From Myxocyprinus asiaticus (lineage: Eukaryota > Chordata > Actinopteri > Cypriniformes > Catostomidae), in contig NC_059382.1 in the NCBI RefSeq assembly GCF_019703515.2, positions 16,037,001-16,101,000 of the forward strand: a DNA stretch of 64,000 nucleotides, given 5' to 3'. Both the position numbers and the translations under genes were made by a program. The notes under the pieces are model-generated. The model was not told the origin of the DNA. It saw only the letters and a program-made list of their open reading frames with translations, and did no database searches. Below are positions 24,301 to 38,615 of the stretch, piece by piece. Positions within the stretch are counted from its first letter, which is position 1, and each line of letters begins with the position of its first letter.

Positions 24301-27300
24301 TCAAGAAAATTCACGCTGGATCATAATTTATTTTTTTCTAGTAAAACCTTTGATATTAGGGCAAAAATCGTATTCTTGATAATAATTTTTGTATTGTTTT
24401 CCTGTAAAAATATCTAAAAATCCTTAAAACAAGATCAATTTGATTTATCTTGTTTTAGAAACAACACTGCATAAGATATTTAGGTTTTTCAGAGAATGTA
24501 TTTTTAACATGTGTATTTTGTCTTACTGTACTGGCAGAGTTTTTATAGTCAAAACAAGTGAAAAAATCTACCAGTGCTGAAGAAGTAATCCAAAGTATTT
24601 AGAATCTGTTACTGACCTTGAGTAATCTAACGGAATACATTACAAATTGCATTTTACAGCAGGTATTCTGTAATCTGTAGTGGAATACATTTCAAAAGTA
24701 ACCCTCCCAACCCTGATAACAAGACACATGAAACCAGATACTCATCCACAATGACAGGAACAAATGAGGGGAACAGGAAATCACATTACAAGGACACATG
24801 ACCATAATCAGGGACAGGAATTAAACTAATTTCAAAATAAAAGGCATGAAAACAAAACACGAACAAAAACGCATTTTAATGTGACAAGAGCACAACAGTC
24901 TGGTTCTCCCTCTGGGAATGTATTTTTAACAATTGATTATAAGCCTTTAAAGACAGACTTTCCATGTACGAAGAGGCTGTTAATCAGTTGTATATGCTTC
25001 TGTTGAAGCCATCAGTCTGCATTATTTCATCTTAATAAAAAAAAATACAAATAAAAAAAAATTCATTTAATTTCTGGTAAATAGCTACACACTATCCACC
25101 AATAAGAGAATCGCAGCAAACAAAGTGTGACAAAAAAAGCCCATTAGTAGCCACACACACCAATGACACACTGTGAATGGTGCAATCGACACTCTCAAAC
25201 TATTTATATATTTGCATACAGTATATTTGAATATTTTTAAATTTATTGTTTCTATACTTATAATCAACATCTTCAAATCAATAGTTTTATGTTTTTATTG
25301 TTTTTAATTTGATTACAACATTGACAGTGCTTCATTTAGTTCATTCCCTCATAAATGAAGTTATTAAAGGAATATCCAGATTCAGTACAAGTTCAATCGA
25401 CAGCATTTGTGGCATAATATTGATCACCAAAACATTTTTATTTTGACTTGTCCCTCCTTTTCTTAAAAAAAAAAAAAAAAAAAAAAGCAAAAATCGGGGT
25501 TACTGTGATGCACTTATAATGGAAGTGAATGGGGGCCAATTTTTGAACGTTAAAATACTCAAAAGTTTTTCAAAAGTATAGCCATAAGACATAAAGGATA
25601 TGCATGTAAACATGATTTTAGTGTGATAATATCGCTTACTAACCTTTTCTTTGTAAAGTTATAGCCAGTTGTACAACTTTGTTGCTATGATGATGTGATG
25701 TCAACAAACCTTAATTTGACTGTATAAATGACAATTTAAACAACTTTATAGCTCAAATAATACACAAGTTTTAACAGAAGAATTAATGCAAGTGCTTTTA
25801 TAAAATGATAAGCTTCACATTTCTGTGTTTAAACCCTCCAAAAATTGGCCACATTCTCTTCCATTGTAAGTGCCTCACCGCAACCTTGATTTATGCTTTT
25901 TTTAAAGAAAAGGAGGGACTTGTCGAAATTAATTTTTGTGGTAATCAACATTATGCCACAAATGCTGTCGATTGAGCTTAACTTGTGTTGAACCCGGAAA
26001 ATTCCTTTAATTACATAGTCCTTTACTTTTGTCTTATTGTCTGATTTTCAAATACTTTTTGCTTACATATTAAAGTTTGTAATGTTGTGATTAGAGCTGG
26101 TTTATTTGGTTCATGACTTAGAACTGTTTTATTAAGGATTTTAAGAAATCCCTATGTAAAAAATTAAGTGGGAAAAATACTTCCGGAACCAAGATGGCTG
26201 AAAAAGTGGGCGGGAAACTGTTGCACTCTATTCAACTTATGAGCCAGAGAAACTAGCGTGCAGCCATCTTGAAAATGTTGTCTCAGAACTTCCGTTCTAT
26301 CAGTTCTATATAGATATCTATGGTGTTGATGTCAAAGTGTAATTAGCTAGCAAAATGGATTTACAGGTTATAGAGCTGTCAAAAGCTATCATGAGTATTT
26401 TAAAGTGTTCAGGGGATGTCTTAACAACTGTAAGCAGACCGGCGAGATTTTAAAACAAGAGAACTTCATTCATAAATACACAAGATCCTACCTTCAATCT
26501 GTGGACGTACTGATATTCTTCTGTGCTCACGAAACTACAAAAGACAATGCAAAGTCATTAAAAATATCTCTGGAAGACACCTCTGACCATCTTCTCATGT
26601 TATTCACCCATGACGTTATAGTTAAGGTGAGTCGGTTTTTTGAGCGTTAAACTGGGACGGGGGGAGTGGTGACACTATATTTATATACACACATACACAT
26701 GTGAAAGTGTATGTTTTATTTTATATTCCATTTACAACTATTTTAATCACATTTAAGCCTCTAAAAAATGTAGGGTGACAAATTAATTTTAAAAAGTACA
26801 ATTGTAATTTTCTTTCATGTTGAACTTGCATATGTAATAATACGAGCTGTCAATATTGGAAATTTCATATCAACTACACATTTTAACACAAATTATTAAC
26901 AAGTTAAAACCTAAAAATTAAGCAGAATTACATGTATAACAGTTAAACGCTTGTATTATGAAAAAGTGCAGTGTGTCATAGCTGTCCGAATGTGATCTGC
27001 CAGGTCCAGTTTACCTCCGCGGGTGTCGGAAAAAACGAACATTAAGTGTGACAGAAAAAACACGTCATGAGCATTTTCACATATTAAAGGGGTGGTGTAG
27101 TCCATCAACTCTTGGTGAAAAATACTTTCTGTGCTCCCACACGTAATCCATTTTGATCAACTCTTCTCAGTAGCTTCAATACAAACAGGAAGTTAGATGA
27201 CAAAATTCAGAAGAGCGGAGCGCGGGGGTGAATAAGGTGAATAAAGAACCCCCTAGAAAGGCCCTAGCAACCACCCAAAACACCCTAGCAAACACATGGA

Positions 27301-30300
27301 AATGCAATAAAAACCACTCAGAACACCATAGCAACCGCCCACAGCACTATTGCATCATGCAAAATTTGCACCACTAAGTCCAGCTTTTCTAGTTCTTTTA
27401 CAACAGAAACTGCCACAATTCAACTTTATAGCTGAAATTGTATAGCTTTTTCTTCTTTTTTTTTATTTTCTTTTTGTTCTAAGCCCCAGTGGATTTCTTC
27501 ACTAGAGATGCTGATATGTGAGAAGGACTTCTAAAAGTTTGGTTTACAGGAGAAACATTTATACATTTCAAAGCCTTTCCTTTGCTCTGTAAAGCAGCAG
27601 AGTAAAAGCTTTTTGCATTTATCTTCCTCTCTCTGTTTGTCTGCTAGCATGAAGGTGACTGTGGCCAGTTATTTTCAGAATTTGCATAGCTCTGTGTTTT
27701 GGTTGCTTTAATTTCCCATTTAAGTGCCACTGCCTCAGCAGGGACTGTGGGATTTATCTTCACTGGGGTCTGTGTAGAACAGCTTTATCACTGAAATTAA
27801 ATTTATTGAAGAAGGAAAGGATTAGAGTGCAACATTTTATTTTATTTTATTTATTTTTTTGGAAGGACTGTACTGCATACTTATTTAACTTCCCCTTATT
27901 CGTATTTCACCTTTCAGAACATTGAATAATACTATTGTCAGTGTTTTTGCTCACATTTCATTCCTTTTCTTCATTATTTTTCATGCCATACTCTCCTGTG
28001 GTGATAAAATGATTGAAAAGGAGAAATAACCATGTATTACCTCAATTTGTCTACAGAATGTCACCGCCAACCACAGAGTTAATGATGTCATCGCAACAGA
28101 GGATGGGCCGCAGACCCTGGTTGGTCGCTTCATGTATGGACCACTGGATATGGTAACCCTGACCGGGGAAAAAGTGAGAGAGCAGTATACACACTTAAGA
28201 GTGACTTGAAATCAATGAAATTTGCCAATTTTCGGCAACATGAGCGACAATTATCAAATCAAATCAAATCACTTTTATTGTCACACAGCCATATACACAA
28301 GTGCAATGGTGTGTGAAATTCTTGGGTGCAGTTCCGATCAACATAGCAGTCGTGACAGTGATGAGACATATACCAATTTACAATAACATCAAATTAACAC
28401 AACACAATTTAAACATCTGTTATACACATTATTACACTCAACAATATACAAATAATAACATACACTGTACAGTATACAATACACACAATATAGATACACA
28501 TTATTCAATAAAAAAGTATATATAGTATATATAGAATGTACAGTAGGTTGTATTGTACTGTATTGACATTCAGGCTGTCGGCTGATAGTAAGTTGTTAAG
28601 AGAGAATATAATATAATAATAATAATAATAATATAACTTATGACAGACCGGTGTGAGATATAAGAGTAAGAGTAATAAAGTGCAGTGCTGATGTATTTTG
28701 ATCGTGGGAGATCAAGAGTTCAAAAGTCTGATTTCTTGGGGGAAGAAGCTATCATGGAGTCGGCTGGTCCTGATGCTGCGATACCGCCTGCCCGATGGTA
28801 GCAGTGAGAACAGCCCATGGCTCGGGTGGCTGGAGTGACAGGATGTAGGCATGTCCAGCTATCTAACTACGTTGAGAAAAATTTAACTTTGTTAATGAGC
28901 AGCATCACAATGTGTTGACTAACAATAGGAGTGATGACACTGGAACTCATATGATCTGTCTCCTGTGAGTTACTGTAGTTGAGTGTCTGTAAAATGGAGA
29001 ATGTAATACTACTGTGTGCGATTTTACTCTTCTATATGATTTGTCTTTGCACACATACATCGATGTAATAATAATAATGATGCATTGGAAAACTGTATCC
29101 AAAATTGGTTTATTCTTGCTTTTATAATCAGTCATCTTGTTCATGATATGATGTACAGTAGGTAATGTACTTACTATGTAATATATATAAATACTTTCTC
29201 AAACAGAATGTTAAAGGGATAGTGAAAACTGAAAACTTACAATGAAAGTGAATGGTGACTGAGGCTAACATTCTACCTAACATCTCCTTTTGTGTTTTAT
29301 AGAAGATAAAAAGTAATATATGTTTGAAACGACATGGGTGTGAATAAATAATGAAAGAATTTTCATTTTTGGATCAACTATCACTTCAATTTTAAGCAGC
29401 AAGAAAACATATTTCTTAAATAAATAAATAGAATGAAGTCTTATTTTTTACCCGCAGTACATCTAATTTGTGATCAGATTTTAAAAAGCTATGGCCAGTG
29501 ACACTTGCAACGAACAGTACAACAACCTTGTGACCTCAAAAGTAACTCTAAAATGCTGTTATTGTGTACAGAGCATTACTAAAAATACATTTATCAGGCT
29601 TGCATTTCTATGCAACCAAACAGTTAGCATAAATGTTGAGGGTTTTTCCAAATATAATGCAACAGTTTTCACTGTATTTGAAAAATCGCTGTTATTGCTA
29701 TTGTTGTGTTCAGAGAGCATTACTGAATATACATTTAAATAGGCTATTTGTATGCAACCAAACAGTCAGAATAAATGTTGAGGGTTTTTCAAATACAGTG
29801 CAACAGTTTAAGGAGTATGTCTCGATCTTTGTCCATTTTACTCTGTCCATCTCAATTTCTGTTTCTTATTGAACTGTCTGTTATTTTGTCTCTCAGGTCG
29901 ATGTGTACGTGATGACCCAGCCCCAGTCAGGTCGCTGGGTGCACTTAGACACTGAGTTGACTGGAAGTAGTGGCAGAGTGACCTACACCATCCCTAAAAC
30001 CAAAAAGCTGGCAGTGGGAGTCTACCCCATCAAAATGGTTGTGAAGTAAGTCAACACCAAGGGCCTTTCTTTCAGTGGGCCTCTGAATATTACTTGTAAT
30101 GTATCCAAAATAGTTGTGCTCTCAAGGTTGTCTCAGCGGGGATAATTTGCGGGGAAACCAAAGACAGGGTTCCCACGCGTCCTAGAAAACCTGGAATTTT
30201 GCATTGCAGTTTTCCAGTCATGGAAAAGTCAAGGAAATTATAAAAATACCTAAATGTCCTGGAAAATAATTGTTTGTCCTGTAAATATTTTTGAATTATA

Positions 30301-33300
30301 AAATGGTTTGACGCAAGGTTTTTGTTATATGTACAAAAACATGATAACTGTCGGGACTTGGAATTCATATCGTTTTGTCAATGCCGCCGGCTGTGCATTG
30401 TGAAACAAAGTCAATGGTTAAAGGCGCCTCATGATTGATTACAGCTGTGGCCAATCGTGTACTTGTCTACGGCAGCACGTGCGCAGTGAGAAGCGGCACT
30501 TGTGAAACTTCTCATTCATAAACAAACTGAATGACCTGGAATATGTACCGACAGACTGAATGAGAGGAGCATGTTGTTCGTTCGCTTCAGCATCAGCATG
30601 TGAGTCTACTTGTTCATCACGGAGAGAAAAGGGCAGTAGAGCTATTAATGCATAAAAGTCACTGATGTTTATACACATTGAGGGTCTTCACATGACTTGC
30701 ATCAGCACTGCCGAATACATTGTCTATGAAGTGACACGTCAATGCAACCTCGGCTCCAACTTCACACCAAAGTGTTTTTCACACATGTTTTTGCCTCACA
30801 AATGATGTCTTGGAGTACAAAGCTACAATAAATATTTTAAAACTGTCCAAAACGGTCTCCTAATTTATTTTAATTAATTATTACCTTATCATTTCCGAGT
30901 ATCCAGAGACCCCAGTTATTGAACTACAGTAATTACATTCACCAAACAAACAAACAAACAAAATGCTAATAGACCTCAACATAACGAGTCCTCTTTTTAC
31001 TTTCTGCATTCAAAGCAATTGCCAGGTTTTTTCTCTAACAAATACGTTTTCACTGTTTATTGTGCACTCCTTCCACTCTCTTGTGTGGCAAGCTCATAAA
31101 TTTCCCCTCCGTGACGCTTTCTGCAGCACTTGTCATGTGGAGGGCAAAGCACCACTTTACGCCAAGTACTCCAGAGTGCATTCTGGATGATGGGGCGTGG
31201 CAACACATTGGGGTGGTGCGACACATGTAGCTCCCACCACATCTGATTCCATTGATTTATACAGTAGAGCTTATTGGTGTATGGTGTTGAGAAGTGTGAC
31301 GCTTTAAGCTAAAGCATACAACGAGGGGAGACTAGTCTCACAGTTTCTCTTAATTACAGTGCATCCGGAAAGTATTCACAGCGCTTCACTTTTTCCACAT
31401 TTTGTTATGTTACAGCCTTATTCCAAAATGGATTCAATTCATTATTTTCCTCAAAAATCTACAAACAATACCCCATAATGACAACGTGAAAGAAGTTTGT
31501 TTGAAATCTTTGCAAATTTATTAAAAATAAAAAACGAAAAAAAATCACATGTACATAAGTATTCACAGCCTTTGCACAATACTTTGTTGAAGCACCATTT
31601 ACAAATTACAGCCTCAAGTCTTTTTGAGTATGATGCTACAAGCTTGGCACACCTATTTTTGGGCAGTTTCTCCCTTTCTTCTTTGCAGGACCTCTCAAGC
31701 TCCATCAGGTTGGATGGGGAGCGTCGGTGCACAGCCATTTTCAGATCTCTCCAGAGATGTTCAATCGGGTTCAAGTCTGGGCTCTGGCTGGGCCACTCAA
31801 GGACATTCACAGAGTTGTCCCGTAGCTACTCCTTTGTTATCTTGGCTGTGTGCTTAGGGTCGTTGTCCTGTTGGAAGATGAACCTTCGCCCCAGTCTGAG
31901 GTCCAGAGCGCTCTGGAGCAGGTTTTCATCAAGGATGTCTCTGTACATTGCTGCATTCATCTTTCCCTCGATCCTGACTAGTCTCCCAGTTCCTGCCGCT
32001 GAAAAACATCCCCACAGCATGATGCTGCCACCACCATGCTTCACTGTAGGGATGGTATTGGCCAGGTGATGAGCGGTGCCTGGTTTCCTCCAGGCATGAC
32101 GCTTGCCATTCAGGCCAAAGAGTTCAATCTTTGTTTCTCATGGTCTGAGAGTCCTTCAGGTGCCTTTTGGCAAACTCCAGGCGGGCTGTCATGTGCCTTT
32201 TACTGAGGAGTGGCTTCCGTCTGATTGGTAGAGTGCTGCAGAGATGGTTGTTCTTCTGGAAGGTTCTCCTCTCTCCACAGAGAAATGCTGGAGCTCTGTC
32301 AGAGTGACCATCGGGTTCTTGGTCACCTCCCTGACTAAGGCCCTTCTCCCCCAATAGCTTAGTTTGGCCGGGCGGCCAGCTCTAGGAAGAGTCCTGGTGG
32401 TTCCAAACTTCTTCCATTTATGGATGATGGAGGCCACTGTGCTCATTGGGACCTTCAATGCTGCAGAAATTTTTCTGTACTCTTCCCCAGATCTGTGTCT
32501 CGATAGAGTCCTGTCTCGGAGGTCTACAGACAATTCCTTGGACTTCATGGCTTGGTTTGTGCTCTGACATGCACTGTTAACTGTGGGACCTTATATAGAC
32601 AGGTGTGTGCCTTTCCAAATCATGTCCAATCAACTGAATTTACCACAGGTGGACTCCAATCAAGTTGTAGAAACATCTCAAGGATGATCAGTGGAAACAG
32701 GATGCACCTGAGCTCAATTTTGAGTGTCATGGCAAAGGCTGTGAATACTTATGTACATGTGATATTTTTCGTTTTTTATTTTTAATAAATTTGCAAAGAT
32801 TTCAAACAAACTTCTTTCACGTTGTCATTATGGAGTATTGTTTGTAGAATTTTGAGGAAAATAATGAATTTAATCCATTTTGGAATAAGGCTGTAACATA
32901 ACAAAATGTGGAAAAAGTGAAGCGCTGTGAATATTTTCCGGATGCACTGTATAAGCAGACGTGACATTCAGAGCACAATTCTGAGTTATTTTAGTGTAGT
33001 ACCTTTAACTGAGATTCTAATTTGCATGCATGACATGCCTCTCATATTTGTGTCCCTTATGTTGATATCAGACACACTGAATAATTTTGTGAAGTTCTTG
33101 TGCATGTTCATACATTTGCTCTTTAAAATTTTCCGATAATATGGTTGTTTCCCTCTTAAATGCTCATGTAACTGGCAAATTGTAAGCTCTTGTTTTATTA
33201 TGTAGCACTCTGTGGCTCAACAAGCCCAGTGTCTGAATGTTTTTGAAGTGGACAAATCTCAAAACAGTTTGGACCCCATTACAGCTGTCTTTAGCGTCGT

Positions 33301-36300
33301 CCCGTTTCAAACAGATCGTCCAAAATGCATCTTAAAATTACAATATTTTTTTAAGCTACAATAAATTATATTATTATATAATATTATAATAATATTATTA
33401 TATTATTTTGTTAAGATGCAAAGCTTAAAAAAAATAAAAACAGCTGAAAATAATAAGACTGGGGTTGGGAGATGTGGGTAATGTTTTGTTTTATTTTATT
33501 ATTATTTTTGTCTCCTGCTACCCAAGACATTGCTTTCCCTTTTTTGCATGGAAATGGACGCTGAACTATTTCCACTTTTATAAATACTTCACACACAATT
33601 TTCACAGCTCCAGTTGACTATTATTATTCAGCTAAAATACTTTAATTTTTAATGCTTAAGGTCACAGATATGCATAGCAAATAAGTGTCATAAGGTTATT
33701 TAACATAAAAAAAAAATTAATTTTGGCTTTAAAAAGTTAAAAGAACCAACATACTGGCCCACATACATATTTTATTAAAAGTAAAGGAGGGACACATGGG
33801 ATGAGTTTGCTATAACTTTTTATTAGCATTTATTCTGCAATGCAAGTGAACTTCATATTATTTTATTTGCAATGTAGTGGACATCTTCTAATATGCCTCT
33901 TGCTGCTGTTGGAGAAAGAAAAAAATACATATCGGTCTCTCTCCTTCTGCCCCTGTGAATGAGTTTTATCAATTTAATATAACTGCCATGTATTGAAAAC
34001 TATCTTACAAAATGCATCTTGCTGCTTACGTTCTGTCTCTGATAAGACAGTATGGTGCTTCATATTTGAGATATGCTTAAGCTATTAAGCTGCATTCGAT
34101 TCTCAAACATCGCGTTACATTTTTTTAATATATTAACTAACTTTACACCGACCCGTTTCTCTCACCTCACGCAATGACAATGTCCTCATGTTCCCCCTTC
34201 TCCTAAATCGTTCCACTGTTTTAAGTTTGAACTGCCCCTTGTGTCAGAGCTATTTGGTTTTTATGTGCCTCCATACCCCATCATCTGCGGCTGCTCCTTG
34301 ACGCTGGCGTTGAGTGGAGCGTTGACGCCTCGAAATGTGAAATGTGTTTTACAATCATGAAAGGACATTATTGAAGCACAAAATTATTATTATTAGGCTA
34401 TTACTGTTGTCTTTTCTGATAAAAGTCATGCTCAGCAGTTTAAATACTGTAGGAAGATGATACAGCACATCTTCTTTGTTCTTAAACATTCTACTCAAGT
34501 CAGTAGATTTGACGTGCAAATTTTAATAAAGGAGAAGGTAAGGACGTTATTGATACTCATTATTATTAAACTATTATTGTTGTCTTTTTGGATGAAAAGT
34601 CTTAGCAGTTCACAATCTTAACGGATATTATAGATCTGCTTTGTTCTTATAATGCTAAAATACTATTAAGTCTCTTGGCAGATTTCGGTCTTGAACATCT
34701 CAAAATAATTCAATGACTCACTCATTGTACATAAGACACTCATTTGTCGCCATCTAGTGGCATCTCCAGGAGCCACTCAACTAATCAATAATGAAACTGG
34801 ACAAGTTAGTGAAACTGAAGCAAGCCACACCAAAATACCCTTTATTTTTGCAGCTAATTCTGCACAATTGAGCAGATAATTTTCTATATTTGAATAATTA
34901 AAATAGCTTAAGTTGGTGCTTTTAGCTTATTCTTTAAAAAAAAAATAACCTGTGGATGAGTGATTGTCTCAACTTTTTCACCCCTGTTTGCATCCCTGTG
35001 AGTTATACATTTTAGACAATGATGACCGTTGTACTACTGATTTTTAACAAATGAATTCACACTTGGTTGGTAGCATGATGATTCTGCCTTAATACCTCAG
35101 TATGTGAATTAATTTTCAATAATTCAAACAATGATTATAGTCGTCTTATACCACGGTTACCACATGTAGTGTATGGAAACACGGAATCTAGTCATAAAAT
35201 TGGCATTAGCAATAAAATGCAGAATGTCATGGAATATGACATATTTGGATAAAAGTTAATGTTTGAATGTACAGTTAATCAGATGAAAATTGTGATATGT
35301 CTTAGTGTGATAATTAAACTAAAAAAGTCTCTGGTTTAATTGAATTAATAAATCATCTGCAAGTGATGTGCGCTTCAACATGAATGTGTAGAGACGGCCG
35401 CTCATACAATGAAAACACTTCAGCTGATCATCATGTGCGCTCTTTTGTGTGTGAGATGACAGAGACAGAGAGCACTCTGAAGTGCACAGCACATACAGAC
35501 TATGTGTTTACTCAGTTGAATCACAGCTTTATGGGGATTAATAATCCCGCTTGGCCATGGAGCATACTGCTTATCTGGAGGTGAGAAACGAATGTCAAAA
35601 AAACACAGAAACGGCAAAATAAAAGCTCGATTTAAATGGACGCATGCGTTTTTGCTTAAATATTATGCTTTTTGGGCACATAAAATGTCCTGGAAATATC
35701 CTGGAAAATTGTTCCTTGAAAAGAGTGGGAACCCTGCAAAGAGTGTTAAAGTGGCACTCATAAAACTCTCGAGAACAGCTCCTCACTGTTAAATTGATCT
35801 CAGGATACGTGCTGCATCTCGAGCATGGCTGTCACTATGGGAGGGCTGGGGTGGGCATTGGCCTCCCAGATTTTCATTCTAGTGTAAGCCAAGTGATAAA
35901 TTTGAATGCAGTTTTTTTTTACTCTTCCCCACATGATTCCCTCACATAAACAATAATGAAAATTACATTTCACTGTACAGTATTAGGCTATTTGTCCTTA
36001 TTATGTGTTATTATTGTTTCTGATTGGTGATATACATTAATAAATTATAAATAAAGGGCTGCATCTGCGCATGTTTCAGATTTGTTAGTCTAGCACTAAC
36101 AATTTCGTTTAGCATGCTAGGGGACCTGGGTTCAAATCCCAACCTAAAATGAAATTTAAATCTAAATGAAAACATGAACAATTTTTGTGTTATGTAATTT
36201 TGTTCTTGTGGCTTGAGAAACTTCAATCAGGCAGTGCAGTTACTGACTAGTTGTTCATATGTCAATGTGTAGTTTAAAGATATGCATGAGTTTTGAAAGT

Positions 36301-36843
36301 TTTTTTAATGAATGAATTAGCATTTTTTCTTTGTTAAGAATTTTTATTTAATATATAGTTAAGATCAGTTATTGGATTGCAGTTATGCCTCAAAAAGTCT
36401 GTGTAAACATGCCTATTTCTGATTTGTTATACCTACTCTGTCGAACTCTTATATGATCTCATCATTTGGCAACAGATTGCGGTGGGCAGTAATTGTATTT
36501 CTTACTGCTAAATAAATTCAAAACCGGAATCATTAAATACCTTACGATTCATATCACTACCCACCACACACAATTCACTGTGCCCAACCATTTTATTTAG
36601 CTGTCTCCCTATTCTAAACAGCCAAGAACCAGGGCTATTCCTGTCTTTATTTCCTCACAGGGGAGACCAGACGTGTGCAGAGGCCTTCCTGACGGTGTTG
36701 CCGCGGGGAATGGAATGTGTCGTCTTTAGCATTGACGGTTCATTTGCCGCTAGCGTCTCCATCATGGGCAGTGACCCTAAAGTACGGCCTGGAGCTGTGG
36801 ATGTGGTCAGGTAACAATTTGCCTGTGTGGCTTCTTGTGTAAA

Positions 36844-36892
<49 letters not shown>

Positions 36893-38572
36893 ATCGATGC
36901 TTTCATTTGATGCCATAGCAATATTGAAAAGAACCGGTCTGCTGGTGAGGCACAATTGGATTTCATTTAATAGAGAGATAGCAAAGTGCTGATATTAGAT
37001 GTCAGATGGGGTTTGATATTCACAAATGGACAATCTTGGGTTGTTTCCCAGACAGTCCTTGGGCAAATTTACTGCTTTGTCAAATGCAATCAGTTGTTGG
37101 AGGACCAGACATCGGCAGAATCCGATAATCAGTCCCCAAATGTCTTTTGTCGAGCATAATGGGATGGAGGGTATATCACAGTGTTTTGTGTGCAGACACT
37201 GGCAGGACCTGGGTTACCTGATCATTTACATCACTGGCCGTCCAGACATGCAGAAACAGAGAGTTGTATCGTGGCTCTCTCAACACAACTTCCCCCAGGG
37301 AATGATCTTCTTTTCGGAGGGATTGGTTCACGACCCACTTCGCCAGAAAACCATCTTCCTCAGGAACTTGGTGCAAGAGGTAAATCTGCTTTCTACTGTG
37401 TCCATACAGATGTAAACGGTAGCTCTGTTCCAAAACCAAGCAAGCTAATTTGCTGTTTAATGGAATCTCATAAGCGACTGATTTGGAACAGTTTACCAAT
37501 GCAGCCACACAAATAGTGTCGACACAAACAGAAGTGTCGACTCACAATTAATTCTAACAGATTTTGCCGTTGGCATGTTGCTAAGATAACACCGCTATTA
37601 AATGGATCTTTTTCACAAACTATGATACATTTCCACCTTATTACAGTAGATTGCCTCTTTTGATTGCAGAAATCCATCTCTCTCTACTCTTTTTCCTCTT
37701 TTGGAAAGTTTATTTTCCTGTTGGAGCAAATGGGAACGCAAAAATTATATTTGCTGTGGTCTCCTATGTACCGTTATAGAAAAGTTCATCAGTTTAGTTT
37801 ACTTGCACACTCCAAACCTAGAAATTTGAAAGGGTGCATTGATTGTAATAGAGTTTGGCGTTAGCTTGTTACTAACATGGCAATGCTCTTAGAAGCTTAA
37901 AAAATACATAGCCCAAACAAATATTGGGTAAAATAAACCATTTTAATTACACTGAACTTTTTATTGCTGTTATTTTTTATTTGATTAATATTACTACTAT
38001 TTTCAATGTTCCTTTACAAGTTGGCCAAAAGAAGGTATATTTAAGAGGCCGCATAATTAAGTTGCCTACATTTCTCAACAGTCATTGTGTCGGAAGTGCG
38101 CCTATAATGCCTTAAAATGCAGTCTACATAGGCATCTCACTACGTTTTTGAAACAGAGCTAGTATATGTGTAAAACGCACACTCTCATTTCGTTGTCCCT
38201 CCTTTTTTCCTCATATCTTGGTCCATCTCTCTCACACTCACTTCCTCTGTCTCACACTTGAGTTGTCACACAGGAACTGATGTGTTTTCAGAGCAAAACC
38301 TAACGGCGTCTGAAACACTTTGCCCTTTTCTTATGTTGGCAGTGTCACATTAAAATCAACTGCGCCTATGGCTCCATGAAGGACATTTCTGTCTACAGCA
38401 TGCTGGGCCTCAGCCCTAACCAGATATATATAGTGGGACGGCCCTCGAAGAAGTACCAGAACCAGTGCCAGGTGAATTTACTTTGATTCTTCTGTGACTT
38501 TCATTAAATTTTCATCTTGAAGAATAACTGGTCATAAATGTCTGTTTTTATTATATTGTAAGGGTGGGAGAG

Positions 38573-38615
<43 letters not shown>

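Larger units (their letters stand above)
17567..28056. other. pitpnm3 intron of 10.5 kb, largely mobile elements
   Basis: GT-AG intron carrying, in order, a hAT element, a Tc1 foldback, MITE pieces, a gypsy-like fragment with a nested hAT, a palindromic MITE and a minisatellite. Stretches without a recognised repeat (17567-18321, 21431-22030, 24906-25373, 27360-28056) show no convincing exon. Confidence 0.6.
28866..29896. other. pitpnm3 intron, no gene
   Basis: Contains a MITE at 29211-29390. Two near-identical stretches around 29490-29680 and 29700-29815 (AACCAAACAGT(T/C)AG..ATAAATGTTGAGGGTTTTTC) form a local duplication. No exon-like frame. Confidence 0.5.
30165..35736. mobile_element. Probable large hAT-type element interrupted by Tc1
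   Basis: The left end CAGGGTTCCCAC and right end GTGGGAACCCTG are inverted repeats. Sub-terminal CTGGAAAAT/GTCCTGG motifs occur on both sides in mirror order. Without the Tc1 insertion the span is about 4.0 kb. A clean 8-bp duplication was not found (ACCAAAGA against CAAAGAGT share only six shifted bases), and no hAT transposase frame survives. It could therefore be two separate fragments. Confidence 0.5.
30046..36660. other. pitpnm3 intron of 6.6 kb, mostly one hAT-like element with nested Tc1
   Basis: GT-AG intron. Most of it is bracketed by hAT-type ends at 30165 and 35736. The stretch 35737-36660 holds AT-rich sequence and a B-box-like tRNA-derived motif near 36125, but no exon. Confidence 0.6.

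Noticed and set aside
31497..32069. 190-codon plus-strand frame
   Set aside because: It is antisense to the Tc1 transposase. The same artefact occurs at 62727-63200.
36080..36145. Functional tRNA gene
   Set aside because: A good B box is present but no complete cloverleaf could be folded.
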